NCBI RefSeq assembly: GCF_004366075.1 | Contig: NZ_SODU01000005.1 | Location: forward strand, 496,001-560,000 | Length of the DNA: 64,000 nucleotides | Reading direction: 5' to 3' | Origin: Kribbella pratensis | GTDB taxonomy: Bacteria > Actinomycetota > Actinomycetes > Propionibacteriales > Kribbellaceae | Part shown: one piece after another, positions 34,848 through 43,083 of the stretch | Numbering within the stretch: position 1 is the stretch's first letter | How the letters are laid out: every line of letters begins with the position of its first letter | The notes under the pieces: model-generated | The model's database searches: none | What the model was told of the DNA's origin: nothing | Seen by the model: only the letters and a program-made list of their open reading frames with translations | Translations under genes and position numbers: made by a program

Positions 34848-35870
34848 ATGACTGTGTCGCACGAGTTCCTTGCCGGGTTGCCGAAGGCCGAGCTGCATGT
34901 CCACCACGTCGGGTCCGCGTCGCCGCGGATCGTCGCCGAGCTCGCCGCCCGGCACCCCGAGTCGCCGGTGCCGGCCGATCCGGGGTTGCTGGCGGAGTAC
35001 TTCAAGTTCAGCGACTTCGCCCATTTCATCGACATCTACCTGTCGGTCGTCGAGCTGATCAAGACGCCCGAGGACGTCCGGCTGCTGACCTACGAGATCG
35101 CCCGCGAGATGGCCGGGCAGAACCTGCGGTACGCCGAGCTGACCGTCACGCCGTACACCTCGGTGATCCGCGGGATCGCCGCCGAGGCCTTCTGCGAGGC
35201 GATCGAGGACGCGCGGGTCGCGGCCGAGAAGGAGTTCGGCCTGGTGCTGCGGTGGATCTTCGACATCTCCGGTGAGGCAGGGATCCCGGCCGCCGACGAG
35301 ACGTTGCGGATCGCGACCAAGATCCGGCCGGAGGGCCTGGTCGGGTTCGGGCTCGGCGGGCCGGAGATCGGCGTACCGCGGCCGCAGTTCCAGCCGCATT
35401 TCGAGGCGGCGGTCGCGGCCGGGCTGCGCAGCGTCCCGCACGCGGGTGAGACGACCGGTCCGGAGACGATCTGGGACGCGGTGCGGCTGCTGAAGGCCGA
35501 GCGGATCGGCCACGGTACGTCGACGATGCAGGACCCGGCGCTGGTCGACTACCTCGGCGAGCACCGGATCCCGCTGGAGGTCAGCCCGACGTCCAACATC
35601 GCCACCCGCGCGGTCGCGTCGTACGACGTGCACCCACTGCGCGCGATGGTCGACGCCGGACTGGTCGTCACGATCAACTCCGACGACCCGCCGATGTTCA
35701 GCACCGACCTCACGAACGAGTACGCCGTCGCGGCGCGGCTGCTCGACCTGGACGAGGCCGGGGTCGGCGAGCTGGCCAAGACCGCTGTCCGGGTGTCCTT
35801 CGCCGAGGACTCGGTGAAGTCGGCCCTGCTGTCCGAGATCGACACCTATCTAGGTGCGAACGCGGTGTAG
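34848..35870 (+). CDS. adenosine deaminase family protein
   Basis: This 340-residue amidohydrolase has metal ligands His 17 and His 19 in AELHVHHVGS, the catalytic HAGET, ERIGHGTS, SPTSNIAT and NSDDPPMFST motifs of adenosine deaminases. It would convert adenosine to inosine in purine salvage. Some members of this family act instead on aminodeoxyfutalosine or adenine, and the HVHH variant leaves this open. ATG 34848 is chosen because TAGGAT sits 7 bases upstream, fitting a leaderless mRNA, and homology starts there. It is the first gene of the plus-strand cassette that splits the conserved block. Confidence 0.87.
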   Translation: MTVSHEFLAGLPKAELHVHHVGSASPRIVAELAARHPESPVPADPGLLAEYFKFSDFAHFIDIYLSVVELIKTPEDVRLLTYEIAREMAGQNLRYAELTVTPYTSVIRGIAAEAFCEAIEDARVAAEKEFGLVLRWIFDISGEAGIPAADETLRIATKIRPEGLVGFGLGGPEIGVPRPQFQPHFEAAVAAGLRSVPHAGETTGPETIWDAVRLLKAERIGHGTSTMQDPALVDYLGEHRIPLEVSPTSNIATRAVASYDVHPLRAMVDAGLVVTINSDDPPMFSTDLTNEYAVAARLLDLDEAGVGELAKTAVRVSFAEDSVKSALLSEIDTYLGANAV

Positions 35871-35887
35871 CTGACAGACTGTCTTGC

Positions 35888-38695
35888 GTGACAGAGGACC
35901 TGAGGCTCGACCTGCTGGGTCCTCTGCGCGGCTGGTCGGGCGATCGCCGGCTGGAGCTCGGACCGCTGCGCCAGCAGGCCTTTCTGGCGGTGCTGGCGCT
36001 CCGTCCGAACCAGGTGGTGCCGGCCGACGAGTTGGTCGAGCTGGTGTGGAACGACGCGCCGCCGAGCAGCGGGACCCGGATCGTTCCGACGTACGCGTAT
36101 CGGCTGCGGCAGTTGCTGCCGAAGGACGTGCTGGTCAGCTCGCGGGACGGGTACAGCCTGCGGCTCGCGCCGGACGCGCTCGACCTGACCAGGTTCGAGC
36201 GTCTCGTCAGCGCCGCGCATGCGACGGACGACCTCGACGAAGCGGCGGCGAAGCTGTCGGAAGCCCTTGCGTTGTTCAAGGGTGAGCCGTTGAGCGGCCT
36301 GCCCGGGCACTACGTCGCCGTCGAGCGGCACCGCCTGACGGAACGCCGGCTGAAGGTGCTGGCGGAGCGGATCGATCTGGACCTGGAGCGCGGCCGGTAC
36401 GGCGACCTGGTGCCGGAGCTGGTCGCGCTGGTCGAGGCTGATCGCCTGCGTGAGCAGTTCGCCGGACAGCTCATGCTGGCGTACTGGCGCAGCGGCCGGA
36501 GTTCCGAGGCGCTCGACACCTACACCCGGACACGCGAGGAACTGGTCGAGCAGCTCGGCGTAGAGCCCGGTCCGGCGCTCCGGGCGATCCATGAACGCAT
36601 TCTGCGCAACGACGAGCCGATTGCCCGTCCGGTGCTCCGCGACGAGCTGCCGTACGACGGTGCGGCGTTCGTCGGCCGTGACGACGTACTGACCCAAGTC
36701 GTCGACGCACTGCGCACCCCAGGACCTGCGGTCGTTGCGATCGACGGTATGGCGGGTGTCGGCAAGACTGCGCTCGCCGTACGCGCGGCCCGTCAACTGG
36801 CGGACGTGTACCCGGACGGACGGCTCTTCATCGACCTGCACGGCTACACGCCCGGCAACGAGCCGGTGTCGGCTCTGCAGGCCTTGGATCGCTTGCTGCG
36901 CACGCTGTCCGTGCCGGCGGACCGCATCCCCGCTGACCTCGAAGAGCGGGCCGCACTGTGGCGTTCTGAGTTGGCAGGCCGACGCATCCTCGTAGTACTT
37001 GACAATGCGCCCGACAGTGCCGCAGTACGGCCGTTGCTGGCCGGGAGCCCGCAGTGTGGCGTACTGGTGACCAGTCGGCGGCAGCTGACCGGTCTGGACG
37101 CGACTGCTCGGGTGGCGCTCGACGTGCTGCGGCCTGAGGACGCACGGGAACTGCTGGCGGAGATCGTCGGACCAGACCGTGCCGGTGACACAGCTGCGGC
37201 GGCACAGGTGGTCAGCCAGTGCGGTCACCTGCCGTTGGCGATCAGGGTGGCTGGTTCGCGGCTGCGGCATCGGCCGAGCTGGACGATCGAGCACCTCAGC
37301 AAACGACTCGCCGCCGAGGACAGGCGGCTGGCGGAGCTCAGCACTGACAGTGGTGGCGTCTCCCCCGCGTTTGCCTTGTCCTACGAGCATCTGCCGTCTG
37401 AGCAGCAGCGCTTGTTCCGTCTGCTCGGTGCGATGACCGGTCAGGACGTCGACATGTACGCCGCTGCGGCGCTGGCCGATGTGGACGCGGTTGACGCGGA
37501 GGACCTGCTGGAACAGCTCGTAGACGCCAACCTGGTGCTGCAGCTACGTCCTGGCCGTTTCCAGTTCCACGACCTGCTGCGACAGTACGCGCGCACCCTC
37601 GACCCCGAGCCAGACGCAGTACGCCGTCTGCTCGACTACTACCTCTACGCGACCGCAGCCGCGAGTACGGCAATCTTCAGCAGCCAACTGCAGCCACTGC
37701 CGGAGCCGGTGCCGGTGCGGTTGCCTGAGTTCACGTCGGCGTCCGACGGCCTGGAGTGGATCGACACCGAGGGTGCGAACGTGCTGGCGACGATCCGGTT
37801 CGCCGAGTCGAGTGGTGCGTCGGAACACGCGTGGCGGCTCGGTCTGGCCGTGGCGTCCTGCTTCTTCCAGCGCGGGCGGGTCTACGAGATGGACGAGGCG
37901 CTGGAGCTCGCGCTGCGTGCCGCTCCGGACGCGTCGGTAGAGGCACGGGTGCTGCTGTCGATCGGCAGCCTCGGGCGTTACCGGCGCGGCGCCGAGGCGA
38001 GTCTGCGGACACTGCAGGACGCACGCGACCGGCTGCCGCAGGACGCGGACCCGGCGTTGCGGGCACGGTTGCTCGCGTCGATCGGCTACAGCCTCGCGAA
38101 GCTGCATCCCGACGACGAGGCGCTCGGCGTACTCGATGAAGCGTTGAAGGTCGCCCGGCAGGCTGGTGAGGCCGGCATCGCGTCGCGGGTGCTGGCGTAC
38201 CTCGGGGTGACGTACGGCGACCGCGGTGAGTTCACTCGGGCACTGTCGGCGTACGAGGAATCACTGGAGCTGGGTGATCCCGCCGTACGGGGAGAGGTGC
38301 TGAACGGGATCGGTGAATGCCTGCTCGAGCTGGACCGCGTGGACGATGCTGTCGCGGCGCTGACGACGGCCAGGGACCTTGGGGTGGAGCGGGGTGCGGA
38401 CTACAGCCTCATCTACACGTACGCGTTCCTGGGTACGGCGTACGCGCGGCAGCACCAGTGGGCCGAGGCGATCGACGTCGGACGCCGGTCGCTGGAGCTG
38501 GCGTTGGAGAGCGATTCGAAGCAGTCGCAGCAGAACGCGTACCTGCGGCTGGCCGAGACGCTGCTGGCGAAGGGCGATCCGGCACAGGCACGACCGCACT
38601 TTGCGCGGGCACTGGAGCTAGCACTCGAGGAGGGACCGGAGTCGATGGTGCAGCGAGCAGCCAGTGGACTCGAGCGGACCACCGCTGCCGCTTGA
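35888..38695 (+). CDS. SARP/AfsR-type regulator with NB-ARC ATPase and TPR domains
   Basis: This 935-residue protein starts at GTG 35888. An OmpR-like winged helix (LDLLGPLRGW...LVELVWNDAPP) and a BTAD domain occupy residues 1-240. A STAND NB-ARC ATPase follows, with Walker A GMAGVGKT (287-294), Walker B ILVVLDNAPD, GVLVTSRRQL sensor and HLPLAIRVAGSRL. From about residue 640 come TPR-like helical repeats. It should activate transcription of unknown targets after nucleotide and ligand signals. TGACAG occurs twice at 35872 and 35889, overlapping the start, and could be an autoregulatory SARP-type direct repeat. The two downstream genes may be co-transcribed. Confidence 0.9.
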   Translation: MTEDLRLDLLGPLRGWSGDRRLELGPLRQQAFLAVLALRPNQVVPADELVELVWNDAPPSSGTRIVPTYAYRLRQLLPKDVLVSSRDGYSLRLAPDALDLTRFERLVSAAHATDDLDEAAAKLSEALALFKGEPLSGLPGHYVAVERHRLTERRLKVLAERIDLDLERGRYGDLVPELVALVEADRLREQFAGQLMLAYWRSGRSSEALDTYTRTREELVEQLGVEPGPALRAIHERILRNDEPIARPVLRDELPYDGAAFVGRDDVLTQVVDALRTPGPAVVAIDGMAGVGKTALAVRAARQLADVYPDGRLFIDLHGYTPGNEPVSALQALDRLLRTLSVPADRIPADLEERAALWRSELAGRRILVVLDNAPDSAAVRPLLAGSPQCGVLVTSRRQLTGLDATARVALDVLRPEDARELLAEIVGPDRAGDTAAAAQVVSQCGHLPLAIRVAGSRLRHRPSWTIEHLSKRLAAEDRRLAELSTDSGGVSPAFALSYEHLPSEQQRLFRLLGAMTGQDVDMYAAAALADVDAVDAEDLLEQLVDANLVLQLRPGRFQFHDLLRQYARTLDPEPDAVRRLLDYYLYATAAASTAIFSSQLQPLPEPVPVRLPEFTSASDGLEWIDTEGANVLATIRFAESSGASEHAWRLGLAVASCFFQRGRVYEMDEALELALRAAPDASVEARVLLSIGSLGRYRRGAEASLRTLQDARDRLPQDADPALRARLLASIGYSLAKLHPDDEALGVLDEALKVARQAGEAGIASRVLAYLGVTYGDRGEFTRALSAYEESLELGDPAVRGEVLNGIGECLLELDRVDDAVAALTTARDLGVERGADYSLIYTYAFLGTAYARQHQWAEAIDVGRRSLELALESDSKQSQQNAYLRLAETLLAKGDPAQARPHFARALELALEEGPESMVQRAASGLERTTAAA

Positions 38696-38702
38696 GGTGT
38701 GA

Positions 38703-39668
38703 TTGGCTGGTGCGGTGCGGAAAGTCTGTGGGGCGCTGGCCGTCGTACTGCCCGTCGTACTGCTGGGTCTGGTGGCCTGCAGCGACGACAAGCCCGCACC
38801 GGCCGCGCCGCCGCCTCCTCCCTCGACGACGACAACGACGACGCCGCATTCCACCCCCACTCCCCCACCAGCACCGAACGGGCTCCCGCGGGGCGGACGA
38901 GTGATCTTCCCGAAGTACCGGCTGGTCGCGTACGTCGGACTGCCGGGCTCGCCTGCGCTGGGGCCGCTGGACAAGGACCTGGAGGCGAAGGCGGCCAAGC
39001 TGGACAAGCTGTCACGTGCTTACGCAGCAGGGCGGACACCGCTGCCGGTGATGGAGCTGATCGCCGTTGTCGCGAAGGGGTCGCGCGGCAAGGACGGGAT
39101 GTACCGCGGGCGGCTGGACGACGCGAAGATCGAGCGGTACCTGGCGGTCGCTCGGAAGCACAAGATGCTGTTGCTGCTCGACATCCAGCCGGGGCGGGCG
39201 AAGGTCCTGCCCGAGGTGAAACGGCTGGAGCGGTGGCTGAAGGAACCGGACGTCGGGCTGGCGTTCGACCCTGAGTGGGCGGTCGGACCGACTCAGGTGC
39301 CCGGCCGGGTGTTCGGGCACACGACGGGCGCGGAGCTCGACAGCATCGCGGCGTACCTCTCGGGACTGGTGCGGGCGAACGGCCTGCCGGAGAAGGTGTT
39401 CGTGTTCCATCAGCTGTCGCCGCGGATCGTCACCGACGAGAAGGCACTGAAGCCGCATCCCGGAGTCGTGACGATCAAGTCCGTCGACGGGATCGGTGCG
39501 CGCACGGACAAGCTCAAGACCTGGACCAAACTCACCACGGCGCTCCCACCGTCGGTCCACGCCGGCTTCAAACTCTTCTACACCGAGGACGCCCGCCACG
39601 GACCCTTGATGACCCCGGCCCAGGTCCTGGCCCTGAAACCCCGCCCAGAACTGGTGGTCTACGAATGA
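38703..39668 (+). CDS. lipoprotein with TIM-barrel-like domain, function unknown
   Basis: This 321-residue protein starts at TTG 38703, with GAGGTG a few bases upstream; GTG 38715 is an alternative. It has a signal peptide with lipobox LVAC (Cys 26), a Pro/Thr linker (PPPPPSTTTTTTPHSTPTPPP), then a globular domain with LLLLDIQPGRA, VGLAFDPEWAV, KVFVFHQLSP and VHAGFKLFYTED. The alternation of strands ending in Asp/Glu suggests a glycosidase-like barrel on the outer membrane face. I do not recognise a named family. It overlaps the next gene by ATGA and follows the SARP gene by 7 bp. Confidence 0.8.
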   Translation: MAGAVRKVCGALAVVLPVVLLGLVACSDDKPAPAAPPPPPSTTTTTTPHSTPTPPPAPNGLPRGGRVIFPKYRLVAYVGLPGSPALGPLDKDLEAKAAKLDKLSRAYAAGRTPLPVMELIAVVAKGSRGKDGMYRGRLDDAKIERYLAVARKHKMLLLLDIQPGRAKVLPEVKRLERWLKEPDVGLAFDPEWAVGPTQVPGRVFGHTTGAELDSIAAYLSGLVRANGLPEKVFVFHQLSPRIVTDEKALKPHPGVVTIKSVDGIGARTDKLKTWTKLTTALPPSVHAGFKLFYTEDARHGPLMTPAQVLALKPRPELVVYE

Positions 39669-40552
39669 TCTCGATCGCCTTCGCCAACGTCGCCGGCGGC
39701 CGGTTGGTCGGCCCCGACGGTTACGACACTGCCGACCGTACGGCGGACTTCGGGCAGGCGCTCGCGGGGCTGCAGCCGGATGTGCTGATCGTGACCGAGC
39801 TGGACCCGGACAGCGATCAGCTCGAACGGCTGACCGCGGCAGCCATGCCGGGTCGGAAGGTGCACCACGTGCGGCACGGGTTCTCGGACTCGCACATCCC
39901 TGGCGTGGGGCGGCTGGGGGTGGGGATCGCGTCGACGTACCCGCTGACCGAGCTGGAGCGGATCGACCTGCCGAACCCGTCGATCGACTTCCTGCACTGG
40001 CGGACCGGTGAGCCGATGGACCCGCATCCGAAGGGGTTCCTGGTCGCGCGGGGTGACTTCGGGGCGCTCGGCGAGGTCGATCTCGTGGGCGGACAGGTGT
40101 GTCCGATCCACATGTTCCGGAGCGCCTCAGGGGTCGAGTACACGTATCGCGAGGGCCCTGGGCGGGAGTTCGGTGCGCAAATGACGGCGTACCTGCGGCA
40201 GGAGCTGGCGGCGCGCGGTGTTCGTCGGGCGGTGGTGGCGGGTGATCTGAACATGCCGAATCCACGGGAGTTCTTCGGCGAGACGCTCGGCCTGGTCGAC
40301 GCGTTCGGCGACCCGCCGCCCGTCACCACCCCGGACGGCCGGTCGATCGACCGCCTGTTCTCCACCCCCGACCTGGTCGCGCGCGACGTCAAGGTCGCAC
40401 AGCTGCCCGGCGCCGACCACTTCCCGGTCGCCTGCCAACTCACACGCCGACACCCCGAGACACAGCCGATCGGCCGCATCCGCGAACAGGACCTAGCCAG
40501 ACCGCCGGCACGCTCCGCCCGCGGAGCAGGCCGCCACGGCGTCACCCGGTGA
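39665..40552 (+). CDS. endonuclease/exonuclease/phosphatase (EEP) family protein
   Basis: This 295-residue protein starts at ATG 39665 inside the upstream stop. It has EEP metal and catalytic motifs: VTELDPDSD (Glu), GDLNMPNPREF (Asp/Asn) and GADHFPVACQ (Asp-His). It should be a metal-dependent phosphodiesterase; substrates in the superfamily include DNA, phosphoinositides and phospholipids. No signal peptide is seen. The Arg-rich C-terminus (IREQDLARPPARSARGAGRHG) may bind nucleic acid or be disordered. Coupling to the lipoprotein and SARP genes suggests one transcription unit. Confidence 0.85.
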   Translation: MISIAFANVAGGRLVGPDGYDTADRTADFGQALAGLQPDVLIVTELDPDSDQLERLTAAAMPGRKVHHVRHGFSDSHIPGVGRLGVGIASTYPLTELERIDLPNPSIDFLHWRTGEPMDPHPKGFLVARGDFGALGEVDLVGGQVCPIHMFRSASGVEYTYREGPGREFGAQMTAYLRQELAARGVRRAVVAGDLNMPNPREFFGETLGLVDAFGDPPPVTTPDGRSIDRLFSTPDLVARDVKVAQLPGADHFPVACQLTRRHPETQPIGRIREQDLARPPARSARGAGRHGVTR

Positions 40553-40559
40553 TACCTCT

Positions 40560-40655
40560 GCAGCTCGACAGTACGTATACGTCCACTGCGGGCTCGACGC
40601 GGCTCGCTCAGGCGTGCGGGATGACGTCGGTATCCGACACCTCCTGTCGAGCTGC
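40560..40655. repeat. 12-bp perfect inverted repeats bounding a 96-bp convergent spacer
   Basis: GCAGCTCGACAG (40560-40571) is the exact reverse complement of CTGTCGAGCTGC (40644-40655), 72 bp apart, just inside the convergent stops of the EEP and prmC genes. Inside are ACGTATACGT, a 10-bp palindrome (40573-40582), and GTCGG-tat-CCGAC (40626-40638). It could be a bidirectional terminator-like structure or a relic miniature element. Confidence 0.6.
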
Positions 40656-40659
40656 CGAT

Positions 40660-41487
40660 TCAGATGCGGCGGCCGGTGGTGAAGCGGGGGCGGGCGGACA
40701 GGTCTGGGTGGTCGCGGACTTCGGTGAAGAGGGCGGTGGCGGCGAAGATGGCGGGGGCTGATTCGCCCTGGACGTCGGCGTGTTCGCAGGCGAACCAGCC
40801 GCCTGGCTTGAGCAGCCGGCCTGCGGTCGCGGCGACCACCTTGATCTCGTCGAGGCCGTCGTCACCGGACCAGAGCGCAAGCGCCGGGTCGTGGTCACGG
40901 ACCTCGGCCGTCACGGATTCCCACGCGGTCAACGGGATGTACGGCGGGTTGGAGATCACCGCGTCCACCTGACCGTCGAGCTCCGGCAGGCACCCGTCGA
41001 TATCGCCCTCGTGCAGGATCGCCCCTGTGCCCTCCAGGTTGCGGCGAGCCCACACCACCGCGTCCGGCGACAGCTCGACCGCGTGAACTGTGCTGTCCGG
41101 ACGCTCGGTCGCGATCGCGCCCGCGATCGCCCCGGACCCGCTGCACAGGTCGACCACCAACGGATCGCGAACGCCGGCGATCCGCTCCAGGATCCACCCG
41201 ACCATGACCTCGGTCTCCGGTCGCGGCACGAACGCCCCGGGCCCGATCGCCAACTCCCGATACCGGAATGCCGCCGTACCCGTCAGATGCTGCAACGGCT
41301 CCCGAGCAGCCCGCCGCGCGATCAAGGCGTCGTACTGAACCTGCTGGTCAGGCGTCGGTTCACGCAGGTTCAGCCGGCTGGAACCGGTGACGAAGGCCAG
41401 CAGATCGGCGGCGTCGAAATCGGGCGAGGCAACCCCCGCCTCCCGCAGCCGCGCCGCCGCCTCGGAGACCAGAGCCTTGGTGCTCAC
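40660..41487 (-). CDS. prmC: peptide chain release factor N5-glutamine methyltransferase
   Basis: This 275-residue enzyme starts at GTG 41487, overlapping the prfA stop (GTGA). It has the N-terminal helical domain, the SAM-binding VVDLCSGSGA and the catalytic NPPY (180-183, NPPYIPL). It methylates the GGQ glutamine of release factors, including the RF1 encoded directly upstream. The last ~15 residues (SARPRFTTGRR) match the normal C-terminus. Confidence 0.95.
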   Translation of the reverse strand: MSTKALVSEAAARLREAGVASPDFDAADLLAFVTGSSRLNLREPTPDQQVQYDALIARRAAREPLQHLTGTAAFRYRELAIGPGAFVPRPETEVMVGWILERIAGVRDPLVVDLCSGSGAIAGAIATERPDSTVHAVELSPDAVVWARRNLEGTGAILHEGDIDGCLPELDGQVDAVISNPPYIPLTAWESVTAEVRDHDPALALWSGDDGLDEIKVVAATAGRLLKPGGWFACEHADVQGESAPAIFAATALFTEVRDHPDLSARPRFTTGRRI

Positions 41488-42560
41488 TGCGAATCGACGG
41501 CCTCGAGCCGCGCGGCCAGATCGGCCTCGGTCAAGGCCTGGATCACCGGCGCCAGGTCGCCGCCGAGGACCTGGTCGAGGTTGTGCGCCTTGTAACCGAC
41601 GCGGTGGTCGGAGAAGCGGTTCTCCGGGAAGTTGTAGGTGCGGACCCGCTCCGAACGGTCGACGGTCCGGATCTGCGACCGCCGGGCGTCCGACGCCTCC
41701 TGGTCGGCCGCCTCCTGCGCCGCGGCCAGCAGGCGGGCACGCAGGACCCGCATCGCCTGCTCACGGTTCTGCAGCTGCGACTTCTCGTTCTGCATCGAGA
41801 CCACGATGCCGGTCGGCAGGTGCGTGATCCGGACCGCGGAGTCGGTCGTGTTCACGCTCTGCCCACCCGGACCGGACGACCGGAACACGTCGATCCGCAG
41901 GTCGTTCTGGTCGATCTCGACGTCGACGTCCTCGGCCTCCGGCAGCACCAGTACGCCGGCCGCGGACGTGTGGATCCGCCCCTGCGACTCGGTGACCGGC
42001 ACCCGCTGGACCCGGTGCACGCCGCCCTCGAACTTCAGCTTCGCGTACGGCGCCTCGCCCGGCTCCGGCGTACCTTTCGCCTTCACCGCGACCGTGATCG
42101 ACTTGTACCCGCCGAGGTCGGACTCGGCCGAGTCGAGCACCTCGGTCTTCCAGTTCTGCGACTCGGCGTACTTCAGGTACATCTTCAGCAGGTCGCCGGC
42201 GAACAGCGCGGACTCGTCGCCGCCCTCACCCGCCTTGATCTCGAGGATCGCGTCCTTGTCGTCGTTGGGGTCCCGCGGGACGAGCAGCGTCTGCAGGCGC
42301 TCGGCGAGCTCCTCACGCCGCGCGGTCAGCCGGACCGCCTCCTCGGCGAACGCCGGGTCCTCGTGGGCCAGCTCGCGCGCGGCCTCGATGTCGTCCCCGG
42401 TCTGCAACCACTCGTCGTACGTACGGACCACCGGGGCCAGCGCGGCGTACCGCTTACCAACCCGGCGGGCGTTGGCCTGGTCGGAGTGCAGCTCCGGCTC
42501 CGACATCTGCCGCTCCAGCTCGGCGTACTCCGCCTTCAGCGTCTCGACTGCCTCGAACAT
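41484..42560 (-). CDS. prfA: peptide chain release factor 1
   Basis: This 358-residue RF1 has the stop-codon-reading PVT tripeptide (188-190) and the GGQ motif (232-234) in SSGPGGQSVNTTDS. The GEGGDES and THLPTGIVVSMQNEKSQ segments are intact. It decodes UAA and UAG. Its leader (42561-42715) contains a large imperfect palindrome and follows the rpmE terminator. Confidence 0.97.
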   Translation of the reverse strand: MFEAVETLKAEYAELERQMSEPELHSDQANARRVGKRYAALAPVVRTYDEWLQTGDDIEAARELAHEDPAFAEEAVRLTARREELAERLQTLLVPRDPNDDKDAILEIKAGEGGDESALFAGDLLKMYLKYAESQNWKTEVLDSAESDLGGYKSITVAVKAKGTPEPGEAPYAKLKFEGGVHRVQRVPVTESQGRIHTSAAGVLVLPEAEDVDVEIDQNDLRIDVFRSSGPGGQSVNTTDSAVRITHLPTGIVVSMQNEKSQLQNREQAMRVLRARLLAAAQEAADQEASDARRSQIRTVDRSERVRTYNFPENRFSDHRVGYKAHNLDQVLGGDLAPVIQALTEADLAARLEAVDSQ

Positions 42561-42601
42561 CTCGCACTCTCTGCTTTCGGCCGGGTCTTCGGCACCGGCG
42601 T

Positions 42602-42691
42602 GGTCATGGGGCTCGACTCCCGGTCTTCCCTCGTCGCTCCAGTCGCTTCGCTCCCTGCGCTCCTCAGTCCAGACCGGGAGGCCCCATGACC
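42602..42691. repeat. long interrupted palindrome upstream of prfA
   Basis: GGTCATGGGGC + TCGA + CTCCCGGTCT (42602-42626) pairs with AGACCGGGAG + GCCCCATGACC (42671-42691), a 21-bp perfect stem with one 4-base bulge. The 44-base loop is CT/CG-rich (CGCTTCGCTCC, CTGCGCTCCTCAG). It lies between the rpmE terminator and prfA start. It may be a REP-like dispersed repeat or an RNA attenuator. Confidence 0.8.
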
Positions 42692-42716
42692 TGCTTTCGG
42701 GCTACTGAACTGAAAA

Positions 42717-42758
42717 ACCGCGCGCCGGTCCCGCAAGGATGCGGAACCGGCGCGCGGT
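42717..42758 (-). terminator. rho-independent terminator of rpmE
   Basis: On the minus strand a 19-bp stem (42740-42758 with 42717-42735) closes a 4-base loop with only one mismatch and is followed by a run of T bases (42713-42717). It starts 8 bases after the rpmE stop. This is one of the clearest intrinsic terminators in the window. Confidence 0.9.
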
Positions 42759-42765
42759 AAGGAAG

Positions 42766-42972
42766 CTACTTCTTGGCGTACCGCTTCTCGAAGCGGGCCA
42801 CCCGGCCACCGGTGTCGAGAATCTTCTGCTTGCCGGTGTAGAAGGGGTGGCACTGCGAGCACACGTCGGCGTGGATCACGCCGTTCTCCGCGGTGGAGCG
42901 CGTCGTGAACGTGGCGCCACAGGTACAGGTCACCGTGGTGTCGACGTACGTCGGGTGGATGTCGCTCTTCAA
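42766..42972 (-). CDS. rpmE: 50S ribosomal protein L31 (zinc-ribbon type)
   Basis: This 68-residue protein has cysteine pairs in VTCTCGATF and VCSQCHPFYTGKQK, the zinc-binding form of L31. Zinc-replete cells use this paralogue, while cysteine-free forms replace it under zinc starvation. The gene is flanked by rho upstream and a strong terminator downstream. Confidence 0.96.
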   Translation of the reverse strand: MKSDIHPTYVDTTVTCTCGATFTTRSTAENGVIHADVCSQCHPFYTGKQKILDTGGRVARFEKRYAKK

Positions 42973-43040
42973 GACAGTCTCCTAGGTTTCAGGTGCCCCG
43001 GGTCGCCCGCACGGTGCGAGCGTGAACCGGAACCGACGTA

Positions 43041-43070
43041 CCAGTTTGCCACCCGAAGGCGGCAAACCGG
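43041..43070 (-). terminator. hairpin downstream of rho, possible terminator
   Basis: On the minus strand CCGGTTTGCC-GCC-ttcgg-GT-GGCAAACTGG folds into a stem of about 12 pairs with one G-T wobble. It lies 14 bases after the rho stop (43084). No U-run follows, so it may be a transcript-stabilising hairpin or partial terminator rather than a canonical one. Confidence 0.5.
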
Positions 43071-43083
43071 TAATCGAGGTAGC

